From NCBI GenBank assembly GCA_031539425.1, contig JAVKLI010000057.1:1-15680 (forward strand): DNA of 15,680 nucleotides. Reading direction: 5' to 3'. Of the stretch, positions 1 to 8,212 are shown in pieces. The notes beneath the pieces were generated by a model that worked only from the letters and a program-made list of their open reading frames with translations, had not been told where the DNA came from and made no database searches. The position numbers and the translations under genes were made by a program. This stretch comes from UBA4416 sp031539425 (GTDB lineage Bacteria > Bacteroidota > Bacteroidia > B-17B0 > Aurantibacillaceae). The first letter of the stretch is position 1. Each line of letters opens with the position of its first letter.

Positions 1-174
1 ATCAATCAAACTAAATTAGACTTATTTGATACATAGGGGGGCTTCGCTTTCAGAAATTTAAATACTATTCAATAAAATCAACTTTCTTAAAGAGATAAAG
101 TGCTAATTCGTATTTTTATCGGACAACAATGATTTTAAATTAAATTTATTTGCTTCCCATTTGACATAAATTTA

Positions 175-190
175 TTTAAACTTGTTTAAA
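175..190. promoter_or_regulatory. Inverted repeat just upstream of the APC permease start
   Basis: A perfect inverted repeat, TTTAAAC-TT-GTTTAAA, ends 8 bp before the permease ATG. Its position suits an operator or a 5' leader hairpin. A TTTG lies at 160-163 and a TAAACTTG box at 177-184, but their spacing (13 bp) is too short for a Bacteroidota promoter. The TTTG at 149-152 gives 24 bp, which is a little long. No promoter can be fixed with confidence. The arms are AT-rich, so chance is a real alternative. Confidence 0.3.
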
Positions 191-198
191 ATTAAATT

Positions 199-1839
199 AT
201 GTTTAAATCAATTTTTTTTAGAAAAAAAAACATTTCTATTTACTCCAAAGAGGGAAATAATTCATCGTCGTTACAAAGAGTATTATCTGTAAAGGATTTG
301 ACATTTTTTGGAATTGCGGCTATTATGGGAGCTGGGAGCTTTAGCAGCATTGGATTTGCTTGCTATTCGGGTGGGCCAGCGGTTGTTTTTTTATTTATTA
401 TTTGTGCCGTAGCATGTGGGTTTACGGCTTTGTGTTATGCCGAGTTTGCAGCCAGGGTTCCAGGTGCTGGCTCTGCCTATAGTTATGCATACGTATCATT
501 TGGAGAAATTATTGCTTGGATTATAGGATGGGCATTGGTAATGGAATATTCTATTGGAAATATTTATGTGGCTTTTTCGTGGAGTAGCTATTTTGTCAAT
601 TTAATTGAAGGTATAGGTATTCATATTCCAAATTGGCTTACCAATAATTATACAGATGCACATCATGCGTTTATCAATCAATCAAATAATAGTTTGAGCC
701 AATCATTGGTCAATGCACCTTCAATAGGTGGTTTAAAAATAATTTTTGATTTACCTGCTACAGTCATTAATATTTTAATTACCATATTAATTTTTAAAAG
801 CACTACAAGCACACGAAATGCGAGTAATGTCATAGTCATTATAAAATTGCTCATTGTATTTTTAGTACTTATAGTTGGCGCCTTTTATATAGATATTGAT
901 AACTGGACACCATTTATGCCCAATCATTTTAATGGCGTAATGGCTGGGGTTTCGGGGGTGTTTTTTGCATTTATAGGGTTTGATGCCGTTTCTACCTTAG
1001 CTGAAGAAAGCAAAAACCCACAAAAAGATTTACCCAAAGGCATGATTTATTCTTTAATTGTTTGCACTATAGTTTTTGTTTTGTTAGTACTTGTTTTAAC
1101 AGGCATAATGCCTTATTATAAATTTACAGGCTCTGACCCATTAGCTGATATTTTTGCATACAAAGGCGTTAAGTGGATGCTATACATTGTATCTGTAGCT
1201 GCTGTAATTGCAATGACTAGCGTAATGATTGTGTTTCAAATGGGGCAACCTCGCATTTGGATGGCCATGAGTAGAGATGGACTTTTACCAAATAAATTTT
1301 CTAAGGTGCATTCAAAATATAAAACACCTTCTTATGCAACTATAGTAACGGGATTTATGGTAGGGGTGCCAATATTTTTTACTACCCCTCAAATGGTGTT
1401 AGATTTTACAAGCATTGGAACATTGTTTGCTTTTATTATTGTTTGTGCAGCTGTATTGGTTTTACCAAAAAATAATAATCAAAATCAAATTTTTAAATTA
1501 CCATATATCAATTCAAAATTGATATTACCTATTATTACAATCATCTCCTTTTGTTTTATCATCACTTTTGTGCCCTTCTCTATTTATTTAGAAGATAATA
1601 TACATTTAAATTTTATGATGATAGGATTTTATATTTTATGGCTTACAATATCTGTATTAGCATATTTTAAAAACTTTTCATTAATCCCAGTCTTAGGAGT
1701 ATTATCTTGCTCATACTTACTTACCGGCGTTAACCAAACCAACTGGGTAATGTTTTTAATTTGGCTTGTTATTGGTTTAGTTATCTATTTTATGTATAGT
1801 TTTAAAAAAAGTAAACTAAACAAAAACTATGAAAAATAA
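199..1839 (+). CDS. APC-superfamily amino acid permease (cationic amino acid transporter type)
   Basis: Inner-membrane secondary transporter, probably moving amino acids with protons. The 546-residue protein has a short polar N-terminus (1-30) and then about 12-14 hydrophobic segments. The TM1 glycine-rich stretch GIAAIMGAGSF is at 38-48. The region around ALCYAEFAARVPGAGSAY (77-94) and the segment FIGFDAVSTLAEESKNP (258-274) are hallmarks of the CAT/YfnA branch of the APC superfamily. QPRIWMAMSRDGLLP at 350-364 is the conserved loop after TM8. The substrate cannot be read from sequence; the CAT subgroup suggests cationic or broad neutral amino acids. In TM1 the usual small-Gly-Ile-Phe pattern reads G-S-F, with Ser at 47. 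The stop overlaps the next gene's start by 11 nt, so the two are probably translated from one message. Confidence 0.93.
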   Translation: MFKSIFFRKKNISIYSKEGNNSSSLQRVLSVKDLTFFGIAAIMGAGSFSSIGFACYSGGPAVVFLFIICAVACGFTALCYAEFAARVPGAGSAYSYAYVSFGEIIAWIIGWALVMEYSIGNIYVAFSWSSYFVNLIEGIGIHIPNWLTNNYTDAHHAFINQSNNSLSQSLVNAPSIGGLKIIFDLPATVINILITILIFKSTTSTRNASNVIVIIKLLIVFLVLIVGAFYIDIDNWTPFMPNHFNGVMAGVSGVFFAFIGFDAVSTLAEESKNPQKDLPKGMIYSLIVCTIVFVLLVLVLTGIMPYYKFTGSDPLADIFAYKGVKWMLYIVSVAAVIAMTSVMIVFQMGQPRIWMAMSRDGLLPNKFSKVHSKYKTPSYATIVTGFMVGVPIFFTTPQMVLDFTSIGTLFAFIIVCAAVLVLPKNNNQNQIFKLPYINSKLILPIITIISFCFIITFVPFSIYLEDNIHLNFMMIGFYILWLTISVLAYFKNFSLIPVLGVLSCSYLLTGVNQTNWVMFLIWLVIGLVIYFMYSFKKSKLNKNYEK

Positions 1840-2776
1840 ACTTTGGCATTTTATAATATTTATTATTTGCTTTAGTTTAAAATCATTTGCATGGGGTTTT
1901 TTTGGGCATCAGCGAATAAACAGAATGGCAGTTTTTACGCTTCCTCCCGAAATGTTTTCATTTTATAAAACACATATTGAATATGTCACCACCCACGCTG
2001 TAGACCCTGATAAAAGGCGCTATGCAAATAAAAATGAAGGCGCTTGTCATTTTATTGACATTGACCATTACGAACCCTTTGCTTTTGATTCACTTCCGCA
2101 TTTTTATCCAAAAGCAATTAAAAAATATACAGAAGATACTTTATTAAAACACGGCATTGTGCCTTGGCACATCGCTCATTATTTGCATTACTTAACGCAA
2201 GCGTTTGAAAACGAAGACATCAACAAAATACTAAAACTAAGCGCAGATATTGGGCATTACATTGCGGATGCGCATGTACCACTACATACAACAAAAAATT
2301 ATAACGGTCAGTTAAGCAATCAACATGGCATACATGGCTTATGGGAAAGTAGAGTACCTGAAGTATTTGCCGATAATTATAATTATTTATTAGGGCAAGC
2401 ACAATATATACAGCACCCAAACTCTACCATTTGGAAAATGATAAAAGACAGTTATGCAGCTGTAGATAGTGTACTTAGCTTTGAAGAAAATTTACACCGC
2501 AAATGGCCAGCAAACACAAAATATACATATGAACAAAAAGGTGCCACACTTAAAAAAAATTATAGCCTAGCTTATACTACTCAGTACCATGAATTACTTT
2601 CTGGGCAAGTAGAACGACGCATGAGAGAAAGTGTACACATGGTGGCTAGCTTTTGGCTCACTGCTTGGACAAACGCTGGCAAGCCCAATTTAGATAAACT
2701 AAGTCCTAAAAATGTAATTGAAAATTTACAGGAATCTCCATCAAATGCGCATACTGAAGATGCACATATTGACTAA
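1829..2776 (+). CDS. Secreted zinc-dependent phospholipase C / S1-P1 nuclease superfamily protein
   Basis: Predicted exported hydrolase of phosphodiesters with a three-zinc centre. Residues 1-21 form a signal peptide (KNK, hydrophobic core, cleavage after SFA). Cleavage would leave Trp22 as the new N-terminus, and in this superfamily the N-terminal Trp itself binds zinc. The remaining ligands can be placed by spacing: His27 (WGFFGH), Asp59 and His74 (HFID; 15 apart, as in P1 nuclease), His143, Asp147 and His153 (HYIADAHVPLH), and His169 and Glu173 (HGLWE). The last acidic ligand is Glu, as in Bacillus cereus phospholipase C, where S1/P1 nucleases have Asp. Whether the substrate is lipid or nucleic acid is therefore open. 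The C-terminus (about 292-315) is a polar tail with no recognised sorting motif. The gene overlaps the upstream permease by 11 nt. The start is supported by the signal peptide that begins there. Confidence 0.87.
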   Translation: MKNKLWHFIIFIICFSLKSFAWGFFGHQRINRMAVFTLPPEMFSFYKTHIEYVTTHAVDPDKRRYANKNEGACHFIDIDHYEPFAFDSLPHFYPKAIKKYTEDTLLKHGIVPWHIAHYLHYLTQAFENEDINKILKLSADIGHYIADAHVPLHTTKNYNGQLSNQHGIHGLWESRVPEVFADNYNYLLGQAQYIQHPNSTIWKMIKDSYAAVDSVLSFEENLHRKWPANTKYTYEQKGATLKKNYSLAYTTQYHELLSGQVERRMRESVHMVASFWLTAWTNAGKPNLDKLSPKNVIENLQESPSNAHTEDAHID

Positions 2777-2795
2777 TCCAATCTTTTTTCTCCAC

Positions 2796-2833
2796 AACTA
2801 ACTTACCACTTTAGTTATTCACTATTTTTTTTT
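2796..2833 (+). terminator. Possible weak terminator after the permease/hydrolase pair
   Basis: A 6-bp stem, AACTAA with TTAGTT across a 9-nt loop (2796-2816), lies 20 bp after the hydrolase stop. It is followed, 8 nt later, by a run of nine T (2825-2833). The stem is short and has few G-C pairs, and the T-run is not directly adjacent, so this is a weak candidate only. Confidence 0.25.
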
Positions 2834-2961
2834 GATGCTTTCCAAAATTTTTATTTGAAATAACACGTGGATTTTTTTATCAAAAGAAGGCTCTATCATT
2901 GTAGAATTAATGAAGCAGTTGTTGTTTGTTTTTAAATGTATTTAAATAAAATTGTGAATAT

Positions 2962-2979
2962 TGATAGTTTAAACTATCA
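2962..2979. repeat. Perfect 18-bp palindrome between convergent genes
   Basis: TGATAGTTTAAACTATCA is its own reverse complement. It lies between the + strand hydrolase gene (ends 2776) and the - strand pdxA (ends 3023). On the + strand a pyrimidine-rich TTTATCCTTTTT follows, so it may act as a weak bidirectional terminator. An uninterrupted palindrome without a loop is also typical of a dimeric protein-binding site. Confidence 0.5.
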
Positions 2980-3022
2980 TTTATCCTTTTTAGTGTACTT
3001 GCAATATTTTTTTATTTTGTAA

Positions 3023-4081
3023 TTATTCGCCTTTTAAACCAGCACTTTTATCTGATATTTTGAGTGGGTTTTCTTTTAAACTCAAATTCAATTGTCGGGT
3101 TTTAAAAATATCGCAAGCCATGTAAACTGCTTGTGCAAAGGAATTGTGGTCTGCTTTATTTTTTCCAGCAATATCAAAGGCAGTGCCATGATCTGGAGAT
3201 GTTCGAATAAAACTCATTCCGGAGCTATAGTTTACCCCTTTGTTAAACGATAATGTTTTAAATGGAATTAAACCTTGATCGTGATACATGGCAAGGGTAG
3301 CATCAAATTGGCGATACAAGGCGTTAGCAAAATACGCATCGGCAGCGTATGGCCCCAATACAATGGCGTTTTGTTTAAAGTTTTGAATGGCTGGTATGAT
3401 GTGTATTTTTTCTTCGTTACCAAGTTTATCAATTTCACCTGCGTGAGGGTTTAAACCAAGCACAGCTATTTTTGGTTTCCGTATTCCAAAATCGTTTTGT
3501 AAGGTGTTACAAAGTTGGTTTAGTTTTTTTGTTATTACTTCTTGTGTAATTTTATTAGGCACATCTTGTAATTTAATATGTTCTGTAGCTAATGCTATTT
3601 TAAATGCTTCATCACAAAATAGCATCATAGACTCTTCTTTAAAGGTATGTGCTAAATAATCGGTATGCCCCGAAAAGTTAAATTCATTTGAAACTATATT
3701 TTGTTTGCATATTGGTGCTGTAACCAACACATCAATTTGTTTTTGTTTTAAATGTGTTACGGCTGTTTCTAAAGATACGCGAGCTAGTTTGCCACCAGTA
3801 TCTGTTGTTTGCCCCGGTTCTATTACAGCTTCAAAATCGTAGCAATTAAAAATATTACACTTTTTAGAATTAATTTGACTGATGCTGTTTATCACTTGAT
3901 AATTAAATGATTCAAGTTCTAACTGTTTTTTATAAAAGTTTATTGTTTTTTGAGAACTGAATATAACAGGGATGTAATGCTCGGTGATATTGGCATGGTG
4001 TACTGTTTTTAAAATAATTTCTAAACCTATACCATTTACATCACCTTGCGAAATGCCAACAACAACTTTATTATCAATCAT
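3023..4081 (-). CDS. pdxA: 4-hydroxythreonine-4-phosphate dehydrogenase
   Basis: Cytosolic enzyme of the DXP-dependent pyridoxal phosphate pathway. It oxidises 4-phosphohydroxy-L-threonine with NAD(P), and decarboxylation gives 3-amino-2-oxopropyl phosphate, the PdxJ substrate. The 352 residues span the full family length. The substrate-binding GHTDYLA is at 138-144. The three metal histidines fit the known pattern: His168 (ATEHI), His213 (GLNPHAGE) and His267 (YHDQGLIPFK). The signature RTSPDHGTAFDIAGK is at 293-307. The N-terminus, ending ISQGDVNGIGLE, is the usual opening of the family, which supports the ATG chosen. It lies 7 bp downstream of the aminopeptidase gene on the same strand and is very probably its operon partner. 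The two activities have no obvious pathway link. Confidence 0.96.
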   Translation of the reverse strand: MIDNKVVVGISQGDVNGIGLEIILKTVHHANITEHYIPVIFSSQKTINFYKKQLELESFNYQVINSISQINSKKCNIFNCYDFEAVIEPGQTTDTGGKLARVSLETAVTHLKQKQIDVLVTAPICKQNIVSNEFNFSGHTDYLAHTFKEESMMLFCDEAFKIALATEHIKLQDVPNKITQEVITKKLNQLCNTLQNDFGIRKPKIAVLGLNPHAGEIDKLGNEEKIHIIPAIQNFKQNAIVLGPYAADAYFANALYRQFDATLAMYHDQGLIPFKTLSFNKGVNYSSGMSFIRTSPDHGTAFDIAGKNKADHNSFAQAVYMACDIFKTRQLNLSLKENPLKISDKSAGLKGE

Positions 4082-4088
4082 ACAAAAA

Positions 4089-5516
4089 TTACAATGCAGA
4101 TAAATAATTAATTAGCAAACGTACCCCATATCCTGTACCTCCTTTAGGAATGTAAGCATCTTTGACATTATAAAATGCAGGGCCTGCTATATCTAAATGT
4201 AAGTATGGGGCAGTGGTAAATTTGGCTAAAAATTTTCCAGCAGTAATAGCGCCAGCTTGTGAGCCTCCAATATTTTTTTGGTCTGCTATATCTGATTTTA
4301 ATTGTTCGTCGTATTCACTCCAAAACGGAAATTCAACTAATCTTTCATGTGTCTGTTCACCACTTAATTCTAATTTTTGTTTTATTTCTTTAGAGGCAGT
4401 ACCCATATACACAATGCCAAACTGACCTATGGCATTGGCTGCCGAACCAGTAAGGGTAGATAGTTCAATAATTAATTCTGGTTTGTATTGCTCTGCGTAA
4501 TGTAGGGCATCGGCTAATATCATACGTCCTTCTGCGTCTGAATTAAGCATTTCTACCGTGCTGCCATTCATCATAGTGATGATATCGCCTGGGGCAAAGG
4601 CATTTTTTCCCGGTCTGTTATCTGTAGCTGGTACTAATCCTATAACATGCAAATTAAGTTTTAGTTTGGCAATTGCATTCATAACACTCCCTACCACTGC
4701 ACCTCCAGCCATATCACATTTCATGGCATCCATACTATTTGGTGTTGGCTTTAAACTTAGTCCGCCAGTATCATACACAACACCTTTACCTATAAGCACT
4801 ATTGGTTTTTTATTTTTAGCATTGGAAGGTTTGTATTCCATAATCGTAAAGGTAGGTTCATCTACACTTCCTTGGTTTACCGCTAATAAACCACCCATTT
4901 TAAGTTGTTCAATTTTTGTTTTATTTAAAACGGTTGTTTTAAAACTTGCTGATTTTCCTAATTTTTGAAACACATTGGCTAAATCTTTAGCATTTAATTT
5001 ATTTACAGGTTCGTTTACTAAATCCCTTGCTATACATGTGGATTCTAGGCTGATAGATAAATTTAAAATATCTGATGGTATTAATTTTGAATCTTGAATT
5101 TGAATTTTAGTAAGGGTATTATTTTTCTTTTTGGTAAGATATTTGTTAAACTGATAGTTTGATAAAGCAATACCTTCTGCTAATGCTAATGAATACTGGC
5201 TATTTAAGGTGTCATTTTCTATTTGAATAGTGGCTGCTTTTTCGTTATTTAAAGTATTACAAATAGTTGTTCCTTTTTTTCTAATGCTATTAAGCTCTGT
5301 GTAAACATTGTTTTTAGGGCTAGGTATTATTATAAATACCGTTTTTAAAACACAATCACAAGTTAAAAGTGCGTGTGGGTTTTCTTTATTAACTGCTACT
5401 AGTTTAGCATGTTGTTCTTTACTTATACCATAGGCTTCATTAGTTAAGAGCTTGTTATGAATAAAAACGGTGCTTAGTTTTGAGTCAATTTTGTTTGTTT
5501 TTAAAATATTTACCAT
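4089..5516 (-). CDS. Leucyl aminopeptidase, M17 family
   Basis: Cytosolic two-metal aminopeptidase that removes N-terminal residues from peptides, normally as a hexamer. The C-terminal catalytic domain holds the whole active site. Metal ligands are Lys244 and Asp249 (GKGVVYDTGG), Asp268 (MKCDMAGG), and Asp327 and Glu329 in NSDAEGRM, the M17 signature with Ser for the usual Thr. The catalytic pair is Lys256 (SLKP) and Arg331. The N-terminal domain (about 1-150), which packs the hexamer, is divergent and Lys/Asn-rich, as is common in this family. The length of 475 residues is normal. The gene appears to be first in a two-gene unit with pdxA. A TAATTTTG -7-like box lies 46 bp upstream. Confidence 0.93.
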   Translation of the reverse strand: MVNILKTNKIDSKLSTVFIHNKLLTNEAYGISKEQHAKLVAVNKENPHALLTCDCVLKTVFIIIPSPKNNVYTELNSIRKKGTTICNTLNNEKAATIQIENDTLNSQYSLALAEGIALSNYQFNKYLTKKKNNTLTKIQIQDSKLIPSDILNLSISLESTCIARDLVNEPVNKLNAKDLANVFQKLGKSASFKTTVLNKTKIEQLKMGGLLAVNQGSVDEPTFTIMEYKPSNAKNKKPIVLIGKGVVYDTGGLSLKPTPNSMDAMKCDMAGGAVVGSVMNAIAKLKLNLHVIGLVPATDNRPGKNAFAPGDIITMMNGSTVEMLNSDAEGRMILADALHYAEQYKPELIIELSTLTGSAANAIGQFGIVYMGTASKEIKQKLELSGEQTHERLVEFPFWSEYDEQLKSDIADQKNIGGSQAGAITAGKFLAKFTTAPYLHLDIAGPAFYNVKDAYIPKGGTGYGVRLLINYLSAL

Positions 5517-5561
5517 AAGTTTGTTTTTCCACTAAAGAGATTAAATGCTTAAATTAAAAGT

Positions 5562-5569
5562 CAAAATTA
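5562..5569 (-). promoter_or_regulatory. Candidate -7 promoter box for the aminopeptidase-pdxA unit
   Basis: Read on the - strand the sequence is TAATTTTG, an exact match to the Bacteroidota TAnnTTTG element. It is placed to give a leader of roughly 40 nt before the ATG at 5516. No good TTTG partner is visible 19-21 bp further upstream, so only half of the promoter is supported. Confidence 0.4.
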
Positions 5570-5691
5570 GGTATAATTCATAGTATTTGGAACTTTAATT
5601 GTCTTTTTAAATTAACAGCCGCGTTTTTTTACTCCCTCATCACCTTTTGCTTAATAGTAGGGCCATTTTTAAATCAAAGAATCAAAAGTTC

Positions 5692-5724
5692 CATTCGAAT
5701 TTAATCGAATGTACACAAATGTGT
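5692..5724. repeat. Two adjacent inverted repeats in the recQ/aminopeptidase gap
   Basis: The first is CATTCGA-ATTTAA-TCGAATG (5692-5711), a perfect 7-bp stem with a 6-nt loop. One base later comes ACACA-AA-TGTGT (5713-5724), a perfect 5-bp stem with a 2-nt spacer. No T-run follows on either strand, so they do not look like ordinary terminators. They could be protein-binding dyads or part of a structured RNA. Confidence 0.5.
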
Positions 5725-5998
5725 CTATTGATAGGGCTGACGGGACATTGGTATATGTTAAATGACTAAACATTTAGAATTGTTTAATATATGAATTGTA
5801 TTTATATCAAGAAACCCTCAATTAGCAGGCGTTAAGGTTACAACACTATTTACTCCAAAAGATAGTTAGTATGCTTTTTATATTTATAACCTGTTTCATA
5901 ATTTTAATTTTTATTATGTTAAAGGTTTAACTTTATTTTATCTAATTTTTTAGTGCTTATTAAGTTAACATATCCTCTTTAATCATTAACCACAAGTG

Positions 5999-8212
5999 CT
6001 AGTTACCGTTATCGCTAATAAATTTAATTCTCATTAATCGTACCATTTCTTCTGTGTAATCGTCGTCATCTAGCTCTTTTAAAATACCGTTTATGTCGCT
6101 TACCTCTTGTTCTTTAAGGCATTCGGTAATATCATCTTGTTTATCTTCATCTATTACTTGGTTAATGTAATAGTCAATATTAACACGTGTTCCAGACTCT
6201 ACAATAGTTTCAATTTCTGTTAATAATTCGTCAAGCGTGATGCATTTATTTTTAGCCATATCATCTAGGCTAATTTTTCTATCTATATTTTGAATGATAA
6301 ATACTTTTAAGCCTGATTTGTTAACGATTGATTTGATCGCAAAATCTGTTGGTCTTTCTATTTGATTATCGTCAACATATTTTTTAATTAAAGTAACTAC
6401 TGATTTACCAAACTTATTAGCCTTACCAACGCCCACACCTGTAATTTTAGCTAACTCATCAATAGTTATAGGATATTGAGTTGCCATTTCTTCTATTGAT
6501 GATTCGCTAAATATAATATAGGGCGGTAATCCTTTTTGTTTGGCGATGGCTTTATTTTCAGATTTGAGTATGTTAAATAACACCTCATCTGCAGCGCCAG
6601 CTCCCTTTCCTTTAAAGGCTATTAGCTCTTCATCATCACTTAAATCTGCATTGCTATAATCATGATCTTTATGAAATTTAATGCTATACGGTGCTTTTAA
6701 AAATGCTTTAGCTTGTGCTGTTATTTTAAGTACGCCAAACTGTTCTACTTCTTTATCAAAAAATCCAAATACTAAAGCTTGTCTAAATACGGCATTCCAG
6801 TGTTGCTCATCTTTTCCATCTGATAAGCCGGTGCCCCAAGATTTTAATTTATTGTGTTTATAAATTTTGGCGTTGCTACTGTTATCTGCAATCATAATAT
6901 TGGTAAGGTCTTTAATATTATGTTTTTCTTTTGATTCAATAACGCAATTGATAGCTAACTTAACATCGTCTTTGGCTTCAAATGTGGGCTTAGGATGGTG
7001 GCAGTTATCGCATTTTGCGTTACATTTTGTTTCATTAAATGGTTCGCCAAAATAATGCAGTAAAAATTTCCGCCTGCACGATCCTGTTTCTGAATAGGCT
7101 GCTATTTCTGCCAGCATTTGTTTACCAATATCTTGTTCGTTTACGGGTTTGTCTTTAATAAATTTTTCAAGTTTGGCTATATCGCTGTAGCTATAAAAGG
7201 TTACACAGTTTCCTTCTCCGCCATCACGCCCTACCCTGCCTGTTTCTTGGTAATACCCTTCTAAAGATTTAGAAATATCGTGGTGAATAACAAAACGTAC
7301 GTCTGGTTTATCAATTCCCATTCCAAAGGCAATGGTGGCAACTATCACATCCATTTCTTCCATCAAAAAATCATCTTGTGTTTTGGTACGTTCTTTAGCA
7401 TCTAAACCTGCGTGATAAGGTGCTGCTTTAATTCCGTTTACTTTTAACACTTCGGCTACTTCTTCTACTTTTTTTCTGCTTAAACAATAGATAATGCCTG
7501 ATTTTCCAGCGTTTTGTTTTACGTATTTTACTATTTCTTTGTTTACATTTATTTTAGGTCTAATTTCGTAGTATAGGTTAGAGCGGTTAAATGACGATTT
7601 AAACACCTTAGCTTCAAGCATGTCTAAGTTTTTTTGAATATCGTTTTGAACCTTTGGTGTAGCTGTGGCTGTAAGTGCAATAACTGGTACTGAGCCTACT
7701 TTATCAATAATACTTCTCAATCGTCTGTATTCTGGTCTAAAATCGTGCCCCCATTCTGATATACAATGAGCTTCATCAATGGCAATAAATGAAATTTTAA
7801 ACTCTAAAAAGAAGCTGATATTATCTTCTTTATTTAATGTTTCTGGGGCTACATACAATAGTTTTGTTTTACCAGAAAGCACGTCTTTTTTTACGGTGGC
7901 TGTTTCTGTTTTGTTTAATGAAGAATTTAAAAAGTGTGCTACTCCAGTTGTGCTGCTAAATCCACGTATCGCGTCTACTTGGTTTTTCATTAAGGCTATA
8001 AGTGGTGATACTACAATAGCTGTGCCTTCACTCATAAGAGCGGGTAATTGGTAACAAAGCGATTTGCCGCCCCCAGTGGGCATAATTACAAATACATCTT
8101 CTTTGTTTAAAAGCGTGCGGATAATTTTTTCTTGATCTCCTTTAAATTCATTAAATCCAAAAAATTCTTTAAGTGGTTTTAATAAGGATGCCCCCCTTGC
8201 TGTATCAATCAT
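5999..8212 (-). CDS. recQ: ATP-dependent DNA helicase RecQ
   Basis: 3'-5' DNA helicase of recombinational repair and stalled-fork processing. Domains in order: a superfamily 2 helicase core (about 10-340) with Walker A MPTGGGKS at 44-51, DEAH at 146-149, the RecQ aromatic-rich loop ISEWGHDFRPEYRRL at 151-165, TATAT at 181-185 and motif VI QETGRVGRDG at 322-331. A zinc-binding and winged-helix RQC region follows, with Cys379, Cys397, Cys401 and Cys404. The HRDC domain (about 537-612) includes PPYIIFSESSIEEMA. The tail (about 622-737) resembles the helix-turn-helix domain often found at the end of Bacteroidota RecQ. It is longer than E. coli RecQ (about 610 residues) because of this tail. Motif VI has Val for the usual Ala in GRAGRDG; both arginines remain. 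It appears to stand alone, with 203 bp upstream to the next gene. Confidence 0.96.
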   Translation of the reverse strand: MIDTARGASLLKPLKEFFGFNEFKGDQEKIIRTLLNKEDVFVIMPTGGGKSLCYQLPALMSEGTAIVVSPLIALMKNQVDAIRGFSSTTGVAHFLNSSLNKTETATVKKDVLSGKTKLLYVAPETLNKEDNISFFLEFKISFIAIDEAHCISEWGHDFRPEYRRLRSIIDKVGSVPVIALTATATPKVQNDIQKNLDMLEAKVFKSSFNRSNLYYEIRPKINVNKEIVKYVKQNAGKSGIIYCLSRKKVEEVAEVLKVNGIKAAPYHAGLDAKERTKTQDDFLMEEMDVIVATIAFGMGIDKPDVRFVIHHDISKSLEGYYQETGRVGRDGGEGNCVTFYSYSDIAKLEKFIKDKPVNEQDIGKQMLAEIAAYSETGSCRRKFLLHYFGEPFNETKCNAKCDNCHHPKPTFEAKDDVKLAINCVIESKEKHNIKDLTNIMIADNSSNAKIYKHNKLKSWGTGLSDGKDEQHWNAVFRQALVFGFFDKEVEQFGVLKITAQAKAFLKAPYSIKFHKDHDYSNADLSDDEELIAFKGKGAGAADEVLFNILKSENKAIAKQKGLPPYIIFSESSIEEMATQYPITIDELAKITGVGVGKANKFGKSVVTLIKKYVDDNQIERPTDFAIKSIVNKSGLKVFIIQNIDRKISLDDMAKNKCITLDELLTEIETIVESGTRVNIDYYINQVIDEDKQDDITECLKEQEVSDINGILKELDDDDYTEEMVRLMRIKFISDNGN

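Larger units (their letters stand above)
5517..5998. other. 482-bp non-coding gap between recQ and the aminopeptidase gene
   Basis: No reading frame of useful length or recognisable protein fragment is visible on either strand. The part nearest 5516 holds the candidate -7 box of the aminopeptidase. The centre (about 5640-5760) is less AT-rich than its flanks, with GGGCCATT and GGGCTGACGGGACATTGG, and carries two small adjacent inverted repeats at 5692-5724. The part nearest recQ is very AT-rich and should hold the recQ 3' end, but no convincing terminator is seen. A small RNA or an old decayed element in the centre is possible but not shown. Confidence 0.6.

Noticed and set aside
1..198. Possible tRNA or gene fragment at the left edge
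   Set aside because: No cloverleaf-like arms and no frame with protein-like composition; only AT-rich sequence and the dyad at 175-190.
4558..4968. 136-codon + strand open frame
   Set aside because: It is fully antisense to the catalytic domain of the M17 aminopeptidase, whose active-site motifs are intact. The antisense protein has no recognisable features.
5719..5769. Short + strand peptide frame (17 codons including the stop) in the recQ/aminopeptidase gap
   Set aside because: It is too short, has no recognisable leader-peptide pattern and the nearest + strand gene is kilobases away.
7779..8054. 91-codon + strand open frame
   Set aside because: Antisense to the recQ helicase core; no domain, signal or promoter supports it.
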